A stretch of DNA of 64,000 nt from Mycobacterium paragordonae (GTDB lineage: Bacteria; Actinomycetota; Actinomycetes; Mycobacteriales; Mycobacteriaceae). The DNA lies in contig NZ_CP025546.1 in NCBI RefSeq assembly GCF_003614435.1, forward strand, positions 992,001 through 1,056,000, given 5' to 3'. Made by a program: the position numbers and the translations under genes. Below are positions 49,777 through 58,482 of this stretch, piece after piece. Every line of letters starts with the position of its first letter. Positions within the stretch are counted from its first letter, which is position 1. Under the pieces are notes generated by a model. It made no database searches, was not told the DNA's origin, and saw only the letters and a list, made by a program, of their open reading frames with translations.

Positions 49777-51035
49777 GACGCGTTCCGTGCGGGGATCTGG
49801 CCGTCGGACCCGTACTGACGTGCCGGCGGACTCGGCGGACTCGGCGGCGCGGGGCTCGGTGGGGGTGGCGGCGACGGCAGTTCGTGTTCCTCGGCGGCGT
49901 CCAGACCGGCCGTCAGGTGGCCCTCCCAGTCGGCGTTGACGTTCTTGTGGTCGACCTTCACCCGCCGCGAGCGCAGGTAGATGGTGGCCGCCACCGCGAT
50001 CAACAGCGAGAACCCGACAATGGCGCCGGGATAGCCACCGATGAGGTGCACGATCCAGTAGGTGACCGCGCCGACGAGGCCGGAGAGCGGCAGCGTCACC
50101 AGCCACGCGGTCGCCATCCGGCCCGCCACTCCCCAGCGGACCTCGGCGCCGGGCTTGCCGACCCCGCTGCCCAGCACCGAGCCGGTGCAGACCTGCGTGG
50201 TGGACAGTGCGTAGCCGAAGTGGGCCGACAGCAGAATGACTGCGGCCGAAGAGGATTCGGCGGCCATGCCTTGCGGCGACTTGATCTCCACCAGCCCCTT
50301 GCCCAGGGTGCGGATGATTCGCCAGCCACCCAGGTAGGTGCCGCCCGCCATGGCCAGGGCGCAGCACACGATGACCCACAGCGGCGGCATCGACGACGTC
50401 TTGCTGACCGACCCGTAGGACATCAGAGCCAGGAAGATCACGCCCATGGTCTTCTGGGCGTCGTTGGTGCCGTGTGCCAGCGAGACCAGTGACGCCGACC
50501 CGATCTGCCCGCGCCGGAACCCGGCCTCGGTGCGTTCGTCCGAGGTGCCGCGGGTGATCCGGTAGACCAGCCAGGTGGCTGCCGCGCCGACGACGATCGC
50601 CAGCAGCGCCGCGATGACGGCGGGGATGAGGACCTTGGAGATCACGCCCTTCCAGATCACCCCGTGTCCGCCGACGGCAGCGATGGTCGCACCGACGATG
50701 CCGCCGATCAGTGCGTGCGAGGAGCTCGAGGGTATGCCGAGCAGCCAGGTGAGCAAATTCCAGACGATGCCACCCACCAGGCCGGCGAACACCAGCTCCA
50801 GGGTCACCAGGTTGGCGTCGATCAACCCCTTGGCGATGGTTGCCGCCACCGCCGTGGACAGGAAGGCGCCGATCAGGTTCAGCACCGCCGACAGCGCGAC
50901 CGCGACTTTCGGCGCCAGAGCGCCGCTGGCGATGGAGGTCGCCATGGCGTTTCCGGTGTCGTGGAAGCCGTTGGTGAAGTCGAATGCGAGTGCGGTGATC
51001 ACGACGATGATCAAGAGGAACAGCTGAATGTTCAC
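49773..51035 (-). CDS. pitA: Low-affinity inorganic phosphate transporter
   Basis: A 420-residue PiT-family secondary transporter that brings in metal-phosphate with protons. The two inverted-repeat signature motifs are present: DFTNGFHDTGNA near residue 19 and AHGTNDAQKTMGV near 187, each opening a half of about five helices. The C-terminal tail of ~50 residues is Pro/Ser-rich and cytoplasmic. Start GTG 51035. It heads a two-gene unit with the small membrane protein. Confidence 0.92.
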   Translation of the reverse strand: MNIQLFLLIIVVITALAFDFTNGFHDTGNAMATSIASGALAPKVAVALSAVLNLIGAFLSTAVAATIAKGLIDANLVTLELVFAGLVGGIVWNLLTWLLGIPSSSSHALIGGIVGATIAAVGGHGVIWKGVISKVLIPAVIAALLAIVVGAAATWLVYRITRGTSDERTEAGFRRGQIGSASLVSLAHGTNDAQKTMGVIFLALMSYGSVSKTSSMPPLWVIVCCALAMAGGTYLGGWRIIRTLGKGLVEIKSPQGMAAESSSAAVILLSAHFGYALSTTQVCTGSVLGSGVGKPGAEVRWGVAGRMATAWLVTLPLSGLVGAVTYWIVHLIGGYPGAIVGFSLLIAVAATIYLRSRRVKVDHKNVNADWEGHLTAGLDAAEEHELPSPPPPPSPAPPSPPSPPARQYGSDGQIPARNAS

Positions 51036-51153
51036 AGGCCCTGATTCTGGTGGTCGGAGTAACCCTTGTCGAACGGATGACGAGGGGAAATGCAGGAATA
51101 TCGCGAGTCGTCGCCAGATGTTACCTAGCAGTTCATCTTCGGTTCGTCCCCAC

Positions 51154-51540
51154 TCACTGCCGGGTGTCGGTACGCAACGGATGACCTCGCGGAACCTGGA
51201 TGAAAATCAGCGTGACGCCGTCGGGATCGGTCACGTGCATCTCGTGCAGACCCCACGGTTCCTGCCGGGCCTCGCGGGCGATCGGCACGCCCCGGCCCCG
51301 CAGCTCGTCCTGGGTTGCCGCCAGGTCGCGCACCTGTAGCCACAGCGCGCCGGGAAAGGGTCCCCGGGAATGGTCCGGCTCGTCGTAGCCGGTCAGTTCC
51401 AGCAACGACTGGCCGGCGAAAAACACTGTGCCCGCGCCGTACTCGCGGGCGATCGCCAAGCCGATCTCGTCGCGGTAGAAGGCCAGCGAGCGTTGATAGT
51501 CCGCCGGTCGGAGCAGCATGCGGCTCGCCAGGATCTCCAT
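51154..51540 (-). CDS. VOC/glyoxalase-fold protein (Rv0546c)
   Basis: A 128-residue single vicinal-oxygen-chelate domain with the two beta-alpha-beta modules (opening EILASRMLLRPADYQRSLAFY; closing HVTDPDGVTLIFIQ). Members bind a metal and act as dioxygenases, glyoxalases or resistance binders; residues alone do not tell which. It lies 10 bases after the mycothiol-type gene and reads the same way. Confidence 0.8.
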   Translation of the reverse strand: MEILASRMLLRPADYQRSLAFYRDEIGLAIAREYGAGTVFFAGQSLLELTGYDEPDHSRGPFPGALWLQVRDLAATQDELRGRGVPIAREARQEPWGLHEMHVTDPDGVTLIFIQVPRGHPLRTDTRQ

Positions 51541-51550
51541 GTGTTCGTGT

Positions 51551-52171
51551 CTAGCACCGGTTGCGCAACGTCGCCACGCCCGGGCCGGTCAGATCGTCGC
51601 AGGCCGCGGCCCGGCCGGTCATGGCAAGCAGCAGCGACAGCAGCGGCCCCTCGACCGGCTCGCCCTGTCCGTGCTGCCAGTCGTCGTCGGTGGCGCGCAG
51701 CGACAGACCGGCGATCCGTGTCTTGGCGCCGCTGAGCATGTTGGAGCCCTTGTAGAAGTCGATCACCTGGCGGACCGCTTCCGGCGGGTAGGTGTGCGGG
51801 ATGCCCAGTGGACGCCGGATGTCGGCGCCGTGGATGACGATCTCGCCCAGCCAGGAGACCTTGGGGCCCGGCGGCGCTGAGGTGGAGCGCACCAGGCCGC
51901 GGAAGTCGGCCAGCGTGGCGGCCGGGTCGGGGCCGCGGTGCTTGTCGAGCTGCCCCCTGGAGAACTTTGAGAAGCTGAAACCCGCCCTGGCCATGCCGGC
52001 GAAGAACTTCACCGGGGTCATCGACGCGGTGGCGGACAGGTGGGCGACGACATCGCGGACCGTCCACTTGGCGCACAGGGAGGGTGTGTCCCACTGCGCC
52101 GGGGTAAGCGCGGTCAGGTCATCGGCGAGGGCGCCCCGCTCGGCGGCGATGGTGGTCCAGATGTCTGTCAC
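51551..52171 (-). CDS. Maleylpyruvate-isomerase-family (mycothiol-dependent type, TIGR03083) protein
   Basis: A 206-residue DinB-like four-helix protein. The N-terminal LTPAQWDTPSLCAKWTVRDVVAHLSA and the mid VIHGADIRR supply the His and Asp/His residues expected for the metal site. Family members are mycothiol-linked transferases or isomerases, the reaction here unknown. The start is GTG 52171, preceded by GGAGG. I do not recall it between Rv0546c and Rv0547c of M. tuberculosis, so it is probably an addition in this lineage. Confidence 0.75.
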   Translation of the reverse strand: MTDIWTTIAAERGALADDLTALTPAQWDTPSLCAKWTVRDVVAHLSATASMTPVKFFAGMARAGFSFSKFSRGQLDKHRGPDPAATLADFRGLVRSTSAPPGPKVSWLGEIVIHGADIRRPLGIPHTYPPEAVRQVIDFYKGSNMLSGAKTRIAGLSLRATDDDWQHGQGEPVEGPLLSLLLAMTGRAAACDDLTGPGVATLRNRC

Positions 52172-52186
52172 GGCACCCTCCTCGGC

Positions 52187-53068
52187 TCAGCCGTGTTGGT
52201 TGTTGCGGGCCTGCATCAAGGTGTTGACCCAGCGGGGGCCGACGGTGTTCAGCGCCTTCGCCGCGATCGCCATCCGGGGCGCGATCTGTACCGGGCGGGT
52301 GCGGGCCGCGGTGATCATCCACTCGCCGGCCTCTTCGGACGTCAATGCGGGCATTCCCTCGTAGGCTTTGGTCGGCGCGATCATCGGGGTGGCCACCAGC
52401 GGGTAGTAGAGAGCCGTGGAGTGCACACCCTTTGGGCCCCACTCCGTTTCGGCGATCCGGGTGACCGAGGTCAACGCCGCCTTGGACGCGTTGTAGACCG
52501 CGAACAGCGGAGCGGCCTCGTTGAGCACACCCCAGGTGGAGACGTTGATGATGTGGCCGTCGCCGCGCTCGATCATGCCGGGCGCCAGCCCGCGCATCAG
52601 GCGCAGCGGGGCATAGTAGTTGAGCACCATGGTGCGTTCGACGTCGTGCCAGCGTTCCAGCGATTCGGCCAGCGGCCGGCGGATGGACCGGCCGGCGTTG
52701 TTGATCAGGATGTCGATGCCGCCGATGCGCTGCTCGACCTCGGCGACCAGGCTGTCGATGGCCTCCATGTCGGAGCAGTCGCAGGGGATGGACATCGCGG
52801 TGCCGCCCGCGGTGGTGATTCGGTGGGCGAGTTCGTCCAGCAGGTCCCGACGCCGGGCGACGACGACGACGGTGGCACCGCGCTCGGCGAACTGCTCGGC
52901 CGCTGCCTCCCCGATGCCCGACGAGGCGCCGGTGAGCAGGACGCGCTTGCCGCGCAGGTCGACGGGTTTGATCGCCGGCCGGTTGAGCAGCACTTGGGGC
53001 GTCACCGGCGGGCGCATGCTGGCCAGCACGATCTGATCGGTCAACCGGCGCAGCGGACTCTTGCTCAC
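52187..53068 (-). CDS. Short-chain dehydrogenase/reductase (Rv0547c)
   Basis: A 293-residue classical short-chain dehydrogenase with an N-terminal lead of ~40 residues, TGASSGIG, NNAG, the catalytic Tyr-x3-Lys in YNASK and a C-terminal segment rich in aromatic and basic residues, as in enzymes acting on acyl chains at membranes. Substrate unknown. GTG start. Followed by the mycothiol-type and VOC genes in the same direction. Confidence 0.84.
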   Translation of the reverse strand: MSKSPLRRLTDQIVLASMRPPVTPQVLLNRPAIKPVDLRGKRVLLTGASSGIGEAAAEQFAERGATVVVVARRRDLLDELAHRITTAGGTAMSIPCDCSDMEAIDSLVAEVEQRIGGIDILINNAGRSIRRPLAESLERWHDVERTMVLNYYAPLRLMRGLAPGMIERGDGHIINVSTWGVLNEAAPLFAVYNASKAALTSVTRIAETEWGPKGVHSTALYYPLVATPMIAPTKAYEGMPALTSEEAGEWMITAARTRPVQIAPRMAIAAKALNTVGPRWVNTLMQARNNQHG

Positions 53069-53246
53069 GGTGGGAGTCTAGGCGGGGCATCTCTGGCTGT
53101 GCGCCGCCGAGTCGGGGGCCGGGTGGCCTTGTCCGCCGGTGAGGCTCGCCCGACAGGAACGCATCAACGCGAAATAGCCTGTGCTGCTGTTGGTTCAGAA
53201 GTTTCCGGACGCCGACTTGTCAGTGCCTCTTCGTAGAATTGGGGGC

Positions 53247-54620
53247 ATGTCATCGAGCATGTGCGAGGAGATCGCCGAGGTTCTCGGCGGGCTCGAGGCA
53301 TGCGCGGAACGCTTGTGCGAGTTGACGTTCGAGGCACCGGACACCGCGGGACTGTTGGGGATCATCGACGCCATGTCCCGGGTGGTGCGCACGTTGCGCG
53401 TACCCGGGCATGCGGTCATCAACCAACTGGACACCCGGGCCACCAACGCGGAGTTGGGCGGCTCCCTGGGCCAGGCATTGGCCGACCGGCTGCGGATCAC
53501 CAAAACCGACGCCCACCGGCTCATCGCCGAGGCCGCCGACCTGGGCCCGCGCCGCGCCCTGACCGGCCAACCCCTGACCCCGGTGCTACCCGCCACCGCC
53601 GCCGCCCAACGCCGCGGACACCTCAGCGACGCCAACCTCACGGTCATCCGCAAATTCTTCGCCAAGCTGCCCGACACCGTCGATGCCGCCACCCGCGCCT
53701 ACGCCGAAGACAAACTCGCCCTGGCCGCCACCGGATTCCGCCCCGACGAACTCAGCGAATACGCCCAGGTGCTCAAAGACTGCCTCAAACCCGACGGCGA
53801 CTTCTCACCCGACGAACCCGAACCCACCCGCACCCGCGGCATCACCCTGGGCCGCCAACAACCCGACGGCATGTCCCAGATCCGCGGACTGATCACCCCA
53901 GAACTCCGCGCCACCCTCGAACCCGTGATCGCCAAACTCGCCGCCCCCGGCATGTGCAACCCCGACGACCCCACCCCCGTCATCGACGGACGCGCCCCCG
54001 CCGAAGCCGTCGACCGCGACACCCGCACCCCCGCCCAACGCACCCACGACGCCCTGCAAACCGCGCTGCGCACCCTGCTGAAATCCGGCAAACTCGGCCA
54101 ACACCACGGCCTGCCCACCACCATCATCATCACCACCACCCTGGCCGAACTCGAAGCCGGCGCCGGACGCGCCCTGACCGCCGGCGGCACCCTGCTGCCC
54201 ATGTCCGACGTCCTCCGGCTGGCCTCCCCAGCCCACCACTACTTGACGATCTTCCACAAAGACAAAACCCTGGCCCTCTACCACGGCAAACGCCTGGCCA
54301 ACCCCGAACAACGCCTGGCCCTGCTCGGCCGAGACCGCGGCTGCACCCGCCCCGGCTGCACCGTGCCCGGCTACTGGACCCAGGCCCACCACCTCGAAGG
54401 CTGGATGAACACCCGCCGCACCCACATCGACGAACTCGGCCTGGCCTGCCCACCCGACAACCGACTCGTCGAACTCCACAAATACACCACCCGCCGCAAC
54501 ATCAACGGCATCGTCGAATGGCGCCCACCCAAACACTTGGACGTCGGACGACCCCGCACCAACTGCATGCACCACCCCGAACGACCGCTGGCATCTGATG
54601 AGGATGACGAGGCGCCGTAG
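53247..54620 (+). CDS. DUF222/HNH endonuclease-type protein of the 13E12 repeat family
   Basis: A 457-residue protein with a DUF222 domain (about 20-300) and a C-terminal HNH nuclease-like domain (DRGCTRPGCTVPGYWTQAHH, then LACPPDNRLVELH). These are the mycobacterial 13E12 family, present in many copies per genome and thought to be linked to mobility, though no transposition is proven. Codon use is strikingly uniform and C-ending across most of its length (long runs of CCC, ACC and GCC), giving a C-over-G skew unlike both neighbours. M. tuberculosis has a 13E12 gene at Rv0515; here one sits between the short-chain dehydrogenase and menB. No flanking repeats or target duplication seen. Confidence 0.85.
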   Translation: MSSSMCEEIAEVLGGLEACAERLCELTFEAPDTAGLLGIIDAMSRVVRTLRVPGHAVINQLDTRATNAELGGSLGQALADRLRITKTDAHRLIAEAADLGPRRALTGQPLTPVLPATAAAQRRGHLSDANLTVIRKFFAKLPDTVDAATRAYAEDKLALAATGFRPDELSEYAQVLKDCLKPDGDFSPDEPEPTRTRGITLGRQQPDGMSQIRGLITPELRATLEPVIAKLAAPGMCNPDDPTPVIDGRAPAEAVDRDTRTPAQRTHDALQTALRTLLKSGKLGQHHGLPTTIIITTTLAELEAGAGRALTAGGTLLPMSDVLRLASPAHHYLTIFHKDKTLALYHGKRLANPEQRLALLGRDRGCTRPGCTVPGYWTQAHHLEGWMNTRRTHIDELGLACPPDNRLVELHKYTTRRNINGIVEWRPPKHLDVGRPRTNCMHHPERPLASDEDDEAP

Positions 54621-54631
54621 CGCACCCTTGC

Positions 54632-55534
54632 TCAGAAATATCGGGGGAAGGGGCTCCAGTCCGGCGGCCGCTTCTCCAGGAACGCGTCGCGACCCTCGAC
54701 GGCCTCGTCGGTCATGTACGCCAACCGGGTGGCCTCGCCGGCGAACAGCTGCTGACCCACCAGGCCGTCGTCGAGCAGGTTGAACGCAAACTTCAGCATC
54801 CGTTGTGCCTGAGGCGATTTCGCGTTGATCTCAGCGGCCCACTGGATGGCAACCGTTTCCAGCTCGGCGTGGTCGACGACCTCGTTGACGGCACCCATAT
54901 GGTGCATCTGCTCCGCGGTGTACGGGCGGCCGAGAAAGAAGATCTCGCGGGCGAACTTCTGTCCCACCTGACGCGCCAGATACGCACTGCCATAACCACC
55001 GTCGAAGCTGCCGACGTCGGCGTCGGTCTGCTTGAAACGCGCGTGTTCGCGACTGGCCAGGGTGAGGTCACAGACAACGTGCAGGCTGTGCCCGCCGCCG
55101 GCCGCCCACCCGTTGACCACGCAGATGACCACCTTCGGCATGAACCGGATGAGCCGCTGCACCTCGAGGATGTGCAACCTGCCGGCCCGGGCCGCGTCCA
55201 CCGTGTCGGCGGTCTCGCCGCTGGCGTACTGATAGCCGCTGCGCCCGCGGATGCGCTGGTCTCCGCCGGAGCAGAACGCCCAGCCGCCGTCCTTGGGTGA
55301 GGGCCCGTTGCCGGTCAACAACACCACCCCGACGTCCGGCGACATCCGTGCGTGGTCGAGCACCCGGTACAACTCGTCGACCGTATGCGGCCGAAACGCG
55401 TTACGCACCTCGGGACGGTCGAACGCCACCCGCACCGTCGCGTCGCGCACATGCCGGTGGTAGGTGATGTCGGTCAGATCGTCGAAGCCGTCGACGAGTC
55501 GCCACTGCGTACTGTCAAAAGGATTGTCACTCAA
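54632..55534 (-). CDS. menB: 1,4-dihydroxy-2-naphthoyl-CoA synthase
   Basis: A crotonase-fold enzyme closing the naphthoate ring from o-succinylbenzoyl-CoA. The product matches M. tuberculosis MenB closely: FCSGGDQRIRG oxyanion region, GGGHSLHVVCDLTLAS, DADVGSFDGGYG and the ending PFPRYF. A TTG start at 55534 opens just at the conserved SDNPFD and overlaps the previous gene's stop (TTGA), giving 300 residues; M. tuberculosis has ~13 more at the N-terminus. The frame extends upstream without conserved sequence. Confidence 0.94.
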   Translation of the reverse strand: MSDNPFDSTQWRLVDGFDDLTDITYHRHVRDATVRVAFDRPEVRNAFRPHTVDELYRVLDHARMSPDVGVVLLTGNGPSPKDGGWAFCSGGDQRIRGRSGYQYASGETADTVDAARAGRLHILEVQRLIRFMPKVVICVVNGWAAGGGHSLHVVCDLTLASREHARFKQTDADVGSFDGGYGSAYLARQVGQKFAREIFFLGRPYTAEQMHHMGAVNEVVDHAELETVAIQWAAEINAKSPQAQRMLKFAFNLLDDGLVGQQLFAGEATRLAYMTDEAVEGRDAFLEKRPPDWSPFPRYF

Positions 55535-56214
55535 GGCTCTTGGACTCCATCCTGGTCGATGGTGCGCTCGCCGCAACTGATCGTCTGGGCGGTCGTCACC
55601 GCGGGGTCCTGCGCGGACGTGGCCGTCAGGGTATCGGAGGTTCCGGTAGTGGCCCGGAGCCCGTTCAGGTCGATCTCGGTGCGCCGCACGGTCCACTGAT
55701 CGCCGCTGCCCAGCGCCTGCAGTGCGACCAGGTTGCGTCCGCCGCCGATCTCGCTGCACCCCACGCCGGTGCCGCTGCCCGCCAAGTTCTCCAGATCGAA
55801 TACGAACGGCCTGCCGTAGTGACTGTCTACGACGGTTTGCAACCGGCAGTCGGCGAAGGCGTACAGCGGCGCGCTGCGGCCCACGCTGGCAATCACCTGA
55901 TGGCCGTCCTGGACCTCGATTGCCAAGGCGCGCAGTGGTATTGGGCTGGCCGACACAACCGGAACGTCGCTGTCCGCCCCGCTGGCGGTGGCGATGCCGA
56001 CGGCGCGTGTCATGGCACCGTCCGGACTTTGCCACTTGCCGACCCATAAGGTGTCGGGCCGGCGGTCCCCGTCGACGTCGCCGATCTGCCGGGTCGCGGA
56101 GCCGGGTGGTACCGGGGTGCCGCCGGGCGGGCACCCGGGCGCGGCCGCGGTCGCGCGCGGCACCCCCACCAGACAAGCCGCAACCGCGACGGCGATCAGC
56201 AACCGCAGCATCAT
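55531..56214 (-). CDS. Secreted protein with one FG-GAP-like calcium motif
   Basis: A 227-residue exported protein. The signal peptide (about 1-24, ending ATAAA) precedes a single DVDGDRRPD loop at about residue 45-54, which resembles a calcium-binding FG-GAP or VCBS element, and two pairs of cysteines. No enzyme family recognised. In M. tuberculosis this interval holds the vapBC3 toxin pair; here it holds this gene and a deazaflavin-type gene, with menB translated straight after it (TTGA overlap). Role unknown. Confidence 0.65.
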   Translation of the reverse strand: MMLRLLIAVAVAACLVGVPRATAAAPGCPPGGTPVPPGSATRQIGDVDGDRRPDTLWVGKWQSPDGAMTRAVGIATASGADSDVPVVSASPIPLRALAIEVQDGHQVIASVGRSAPLYAFADCRLQTVVDSHYGRPFVFDLENLAGSGTGVGCSEIGGGRNLVALQALGSGDQWTVRRTEIDLNGLRATTGTSDTLTATSAQDPAVTTAQTISCGERTIDQDGVQEP

Positions 56215-56669
56215 GTGTCGAAACGAAAAACCGCACAGCGCCCGGCGAGCGCTTCGAATTCTTCGGGACGCCCGTCCTCGACGAGGCCGGAACGCTTCAT
56301 GAAACCCACACCGGTCGGCACCTCGGTGGGAAACGCCCGCAGCACCGGTCTGGCGTCGGCCGCCGAGAGTTCCACCAACCGGACGCGTTCGCTCTTGCGC
56401 CCGCGAGTCAGCGTGACTTCGCCTGCGGCCCTGACGTTTTTGACCCAGTCGGCACCCGGGAAGCCGGCCACGACGTACTGCTTACCGTCCAACGTCATCG
56501 GTGTCACCGGCGTAGACCGAGGCTTGCCGGATTTGCGGCCCGGCACCGTCAACACCACCGGGCTCTCGCCGCCGAAGTTCATGCCCAGCTTCGACATCTG
56601 GATGAAGACCTTGTTCATGGGCTTGAGCCACCAGGGCGGTCTTACCGGCGGCTGACTGCGCTCACTCAT
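56211..56669 (-). CDS. Deazaflavin/nitroreductase-family protein (DUF385)
   Basis: A 152-residue split-barrel protein with the features of F420-dependent Ddn-like enzymes: WWLKPMNKVFIQMSKLG, then LTVPGRKSGKPRSTPV and FPGADWVKNVRAAG. A second such protein is encoded at 28945. ATG 56669 is used; a GTG 18 bases upstream is possible. Its stop overlaps the ATG of the secreted protein. Substrate unknown. Confidence 0.76.
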   Translation of the reverse strand: MSERSQPPVRPPWWLKPMNKVFIQMSKLGMNFGGESPVVLTVPGRKSGKPRSTPVTPMTLDGKQYVVAGFPGADWVKNVRAAGEVTLTRGRKSERVRLVELSAADARPVLRAFPTEVPTGVGFMKRSGLVEDGRPEEFEALAGRCAVFRFDT

Positions 56670-56699
56670 GCCCGCCAGCGTAGCCACCGTGGCGTCGCC

Positions 56700-56756
56700 G
56701 AATGTGCGGCCAGCTTCACACTCGGCAGCGAATGTGCGGCCAGCTTCACGCTCGGC
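56700..56756. repeat. Direct repeat, two 27-bp units
   Basis: GAATGTGCGGCCAGCTTCAC-type units at 56700-56726 and 56730-56756 differ at one base and are spaced 3 bases apart. They fill the gap between the deazaflavin-type gene and the fadD8-like gene. I think this short motif is scattered in mycobacterial genomes, but this cannot be checked here. Confidence 0.65.
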
Positions 56757-56763
56757 GCACCGA

Positions 56764-58365
56764 TCAGCCCACCGCGCGGCCGGCGCCCTCCCAGAACTGC
56801 GCGCGCACCGCCTTCTTGTCGGGCTTGCCCAGCCCGGTCAACGGCAGCGCGTCGACAACCACCACCCGCTTGGGTGACTGCACCGAGCCTTTGCGCTCTT
56901 TGACCGCGGCCTGGATCTCGGTGATCATCACCTCGATCGCCGCCTCGTCGCGGGCCGCGTCGGAGCGCAACACCACCACCGCGGTGACGGCCTCGCCCCA
57001 CTTCTCGTCGGGTGTCCCGACCACGCAGGTCTGCGCGACGGCCGGGTGCTCGGCGATCACGTCCTCCACTTCGCGGGGGAACACGTTGAAGCCACCGGTC
57101 ACGATCATGTCCTTGACCCGGTCGACGATGAAGTAGAAGCCGTCCTCGTCCTCGCGGGCCATGTCGCCGGTGTGTAGCCAGCCGTCCTTGAACGCTTCGG
57201 CTGTTGCCTCGGGCTTGTTCCAGTAGCCGGCCGCCAAAAGTGGCCCGCTGACGCAGATTTCGCCCGGCTCACCCTGCGGCACCGGCTGGCCGTCCTCGCC
57301 CAACAGTGCCACCCGCGCGAACAGCGTCGGGCGTCCACACGAGGTCAGCCGCTTCTCGTCGTGATCGGCCTTGGCCAGGTAGGTGATCACCATCGGCGCC
57401 TCGGACTGGCCGTAGTACTGGGCGAAGATCGGGCCGAAGCGGCGGATCGCCTCGGCCAGGCGCACCGGGTTGATCGCCGAGGCACCGTAGTAGACCGTCT
57501 CCAGCGAGGACAGGTCCCGGGTGTGCGAATCCGGGTGGTCCATCAGCGCGTACAGCATCGACGGCACCAGCATGGTGGCCGTAATGCGTTGTTCCTCAAT
57601 GACTCTCAGTACCTCGGCCGGATCGAACTTGGCCAGTACCACCATCTCGCCACCCTTGACGACGGTGGGAGTGAAGAACGCCGCACCCGCATGCGACAGC
57701 GGCGTGCACATCAGGAACCGCGGGTGTTCCGGCCATTCCCATTCCGCCAGCTGGATCTGGGTCATGGCGGCGATATTGCCCGTGGTGCCGATGACACCCT
57801 TGGGCTTGCCGGTGGTGCCGCCGGTGTAGGCCATGCCGCCGATGTTGTCCGGCGGCAGGTCGGCGACCACCAACGGCTTGGGCTCGAACTTGGCCGCCTC
57901 GGCGGACAGGTCGACCGCCACGCCGCGCAACGCTTCCGGCACCGGGCCGATGGTCAGGATCTGCTTGAGCGAGTCCACCTTCTCCAGCAGTCCCAGCGCG
58001 CGCTCGACGAACATCGGGTTGGGGTCGATGATCAGCGCGCTGGCGCCGGAATCGTTGAGCACGTAGGCGTGGTCATCCAGTGAGCCGAGCGGGTGCAGGG
58101 CGGTGCGCCGGTAACCCTGCGTCTGACTTGCTCCGAGGATCATCAGGACCTCGGGCCGGTTCAGCGACAGCAGGCCGACCATGACGCCGGAACCGGCGCC
58201 GAGGGCCTCGAATGCCTGGACGTACTGGCTGATCCGCTCGGCGAGCTGACCACCGGTCAGGGTGGTGTCGCCGAGGAAGAGCACCGGGCGGTTCTTGTGG
58301 CGCTTGAGTGCGCCCGCCAGCAGGTGGCCGTTGTGGGTCGGGTTGCGCAACAAATCGACACTCAT
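56764..58365 (-). CDS. fadD8: Long-chain acyl-CoA synthetase/ligase (FadD8-like)
   Basis: A 533-residue acyl-adenylate-forming enzyme with YTGGTTGKPKG (ATP loop), YYGQSEAPM, GRVKDM-type hinge (VDRVKDMIVTGG) and C-terminal TGLGKPDKK with catalytic Lys. It activates a carboxylic acid as its AMP and then CoA ester; the acid is not known. ATG 58365 has GAGGAGG about 9 bases upstream; the frame is open 33 bases further. Divergent from the amidohydrolase gene; same place as fadD8 (Rv0551c). Confidence 0.87.
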   Translation of the reverse strand: MSVDLLRNPTHNGHLLAGALKRHKNRPVLFLGDTTLTGGQLAERISQYVQAFEALGAGSGVMVGLLSLNRPEVLMILGASQTQGYRRTALHPLGSLDDHAYVLNDSGASALIIDPNPMFVERALGLLEKVDSLKQILTIGPVPEALRGVAVDLSAEAAKFEPKPLVVADLPPDNIGGMAYTGGTTGKPKGVIGTTGNIAAMTQIQLAEWEWPEHPRFLMCTPLSHAGAAFFTPTVVKGGEMVVLAKFDPAEVLRVIEEQRITATMLVPSMLYALMDHPDSHTRDLSSLETVYYGASAINPVRLAEAIRRFGPIFAQYYGQSEAPMVITYLAKADHDEKRLTSCGRPTLFARVALLGEDGQPVPQGEPGEICVSGPLLAAGYWNKPEATAEAFKDGWLHTGDMAREDEDGFYFIVDRVKDMIVTGGFNVFPREVEDVIAEHPAVAQTCVVGTPDEKWGEAVTAVVVLRSDAARDEAAIEVMITEIQAAVKERKGSVQSPKRVVVVDALPLTGLGKPDKKAVRAQFWEGAGRAVG

Positions 58366-58482
58366 GGCGCCGCTCCTCCTCATCGCTTCGCTCTGCATCG
58401 TCGCTGGCGCGACTCATGATCCAAGACTAGAACGTGTTGCAATTCGGCTTTTTCGCGCCCTCGGTCAGTAGGATTTGCCCAC

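Noticed and set aside
49489..50379. 296-residue leftward frame covering the Rv0544c-like gene and part of pitA
   Set aside because: Only the last 95 residues look like a protein; the upstream part is pitA in another frame.
54632..56236. 534-residue version of menB
   Set aside because: The first ~230 residues are an out-of-frame reading of the secreted-protein gene; MenB homology begins at SDNPFD.
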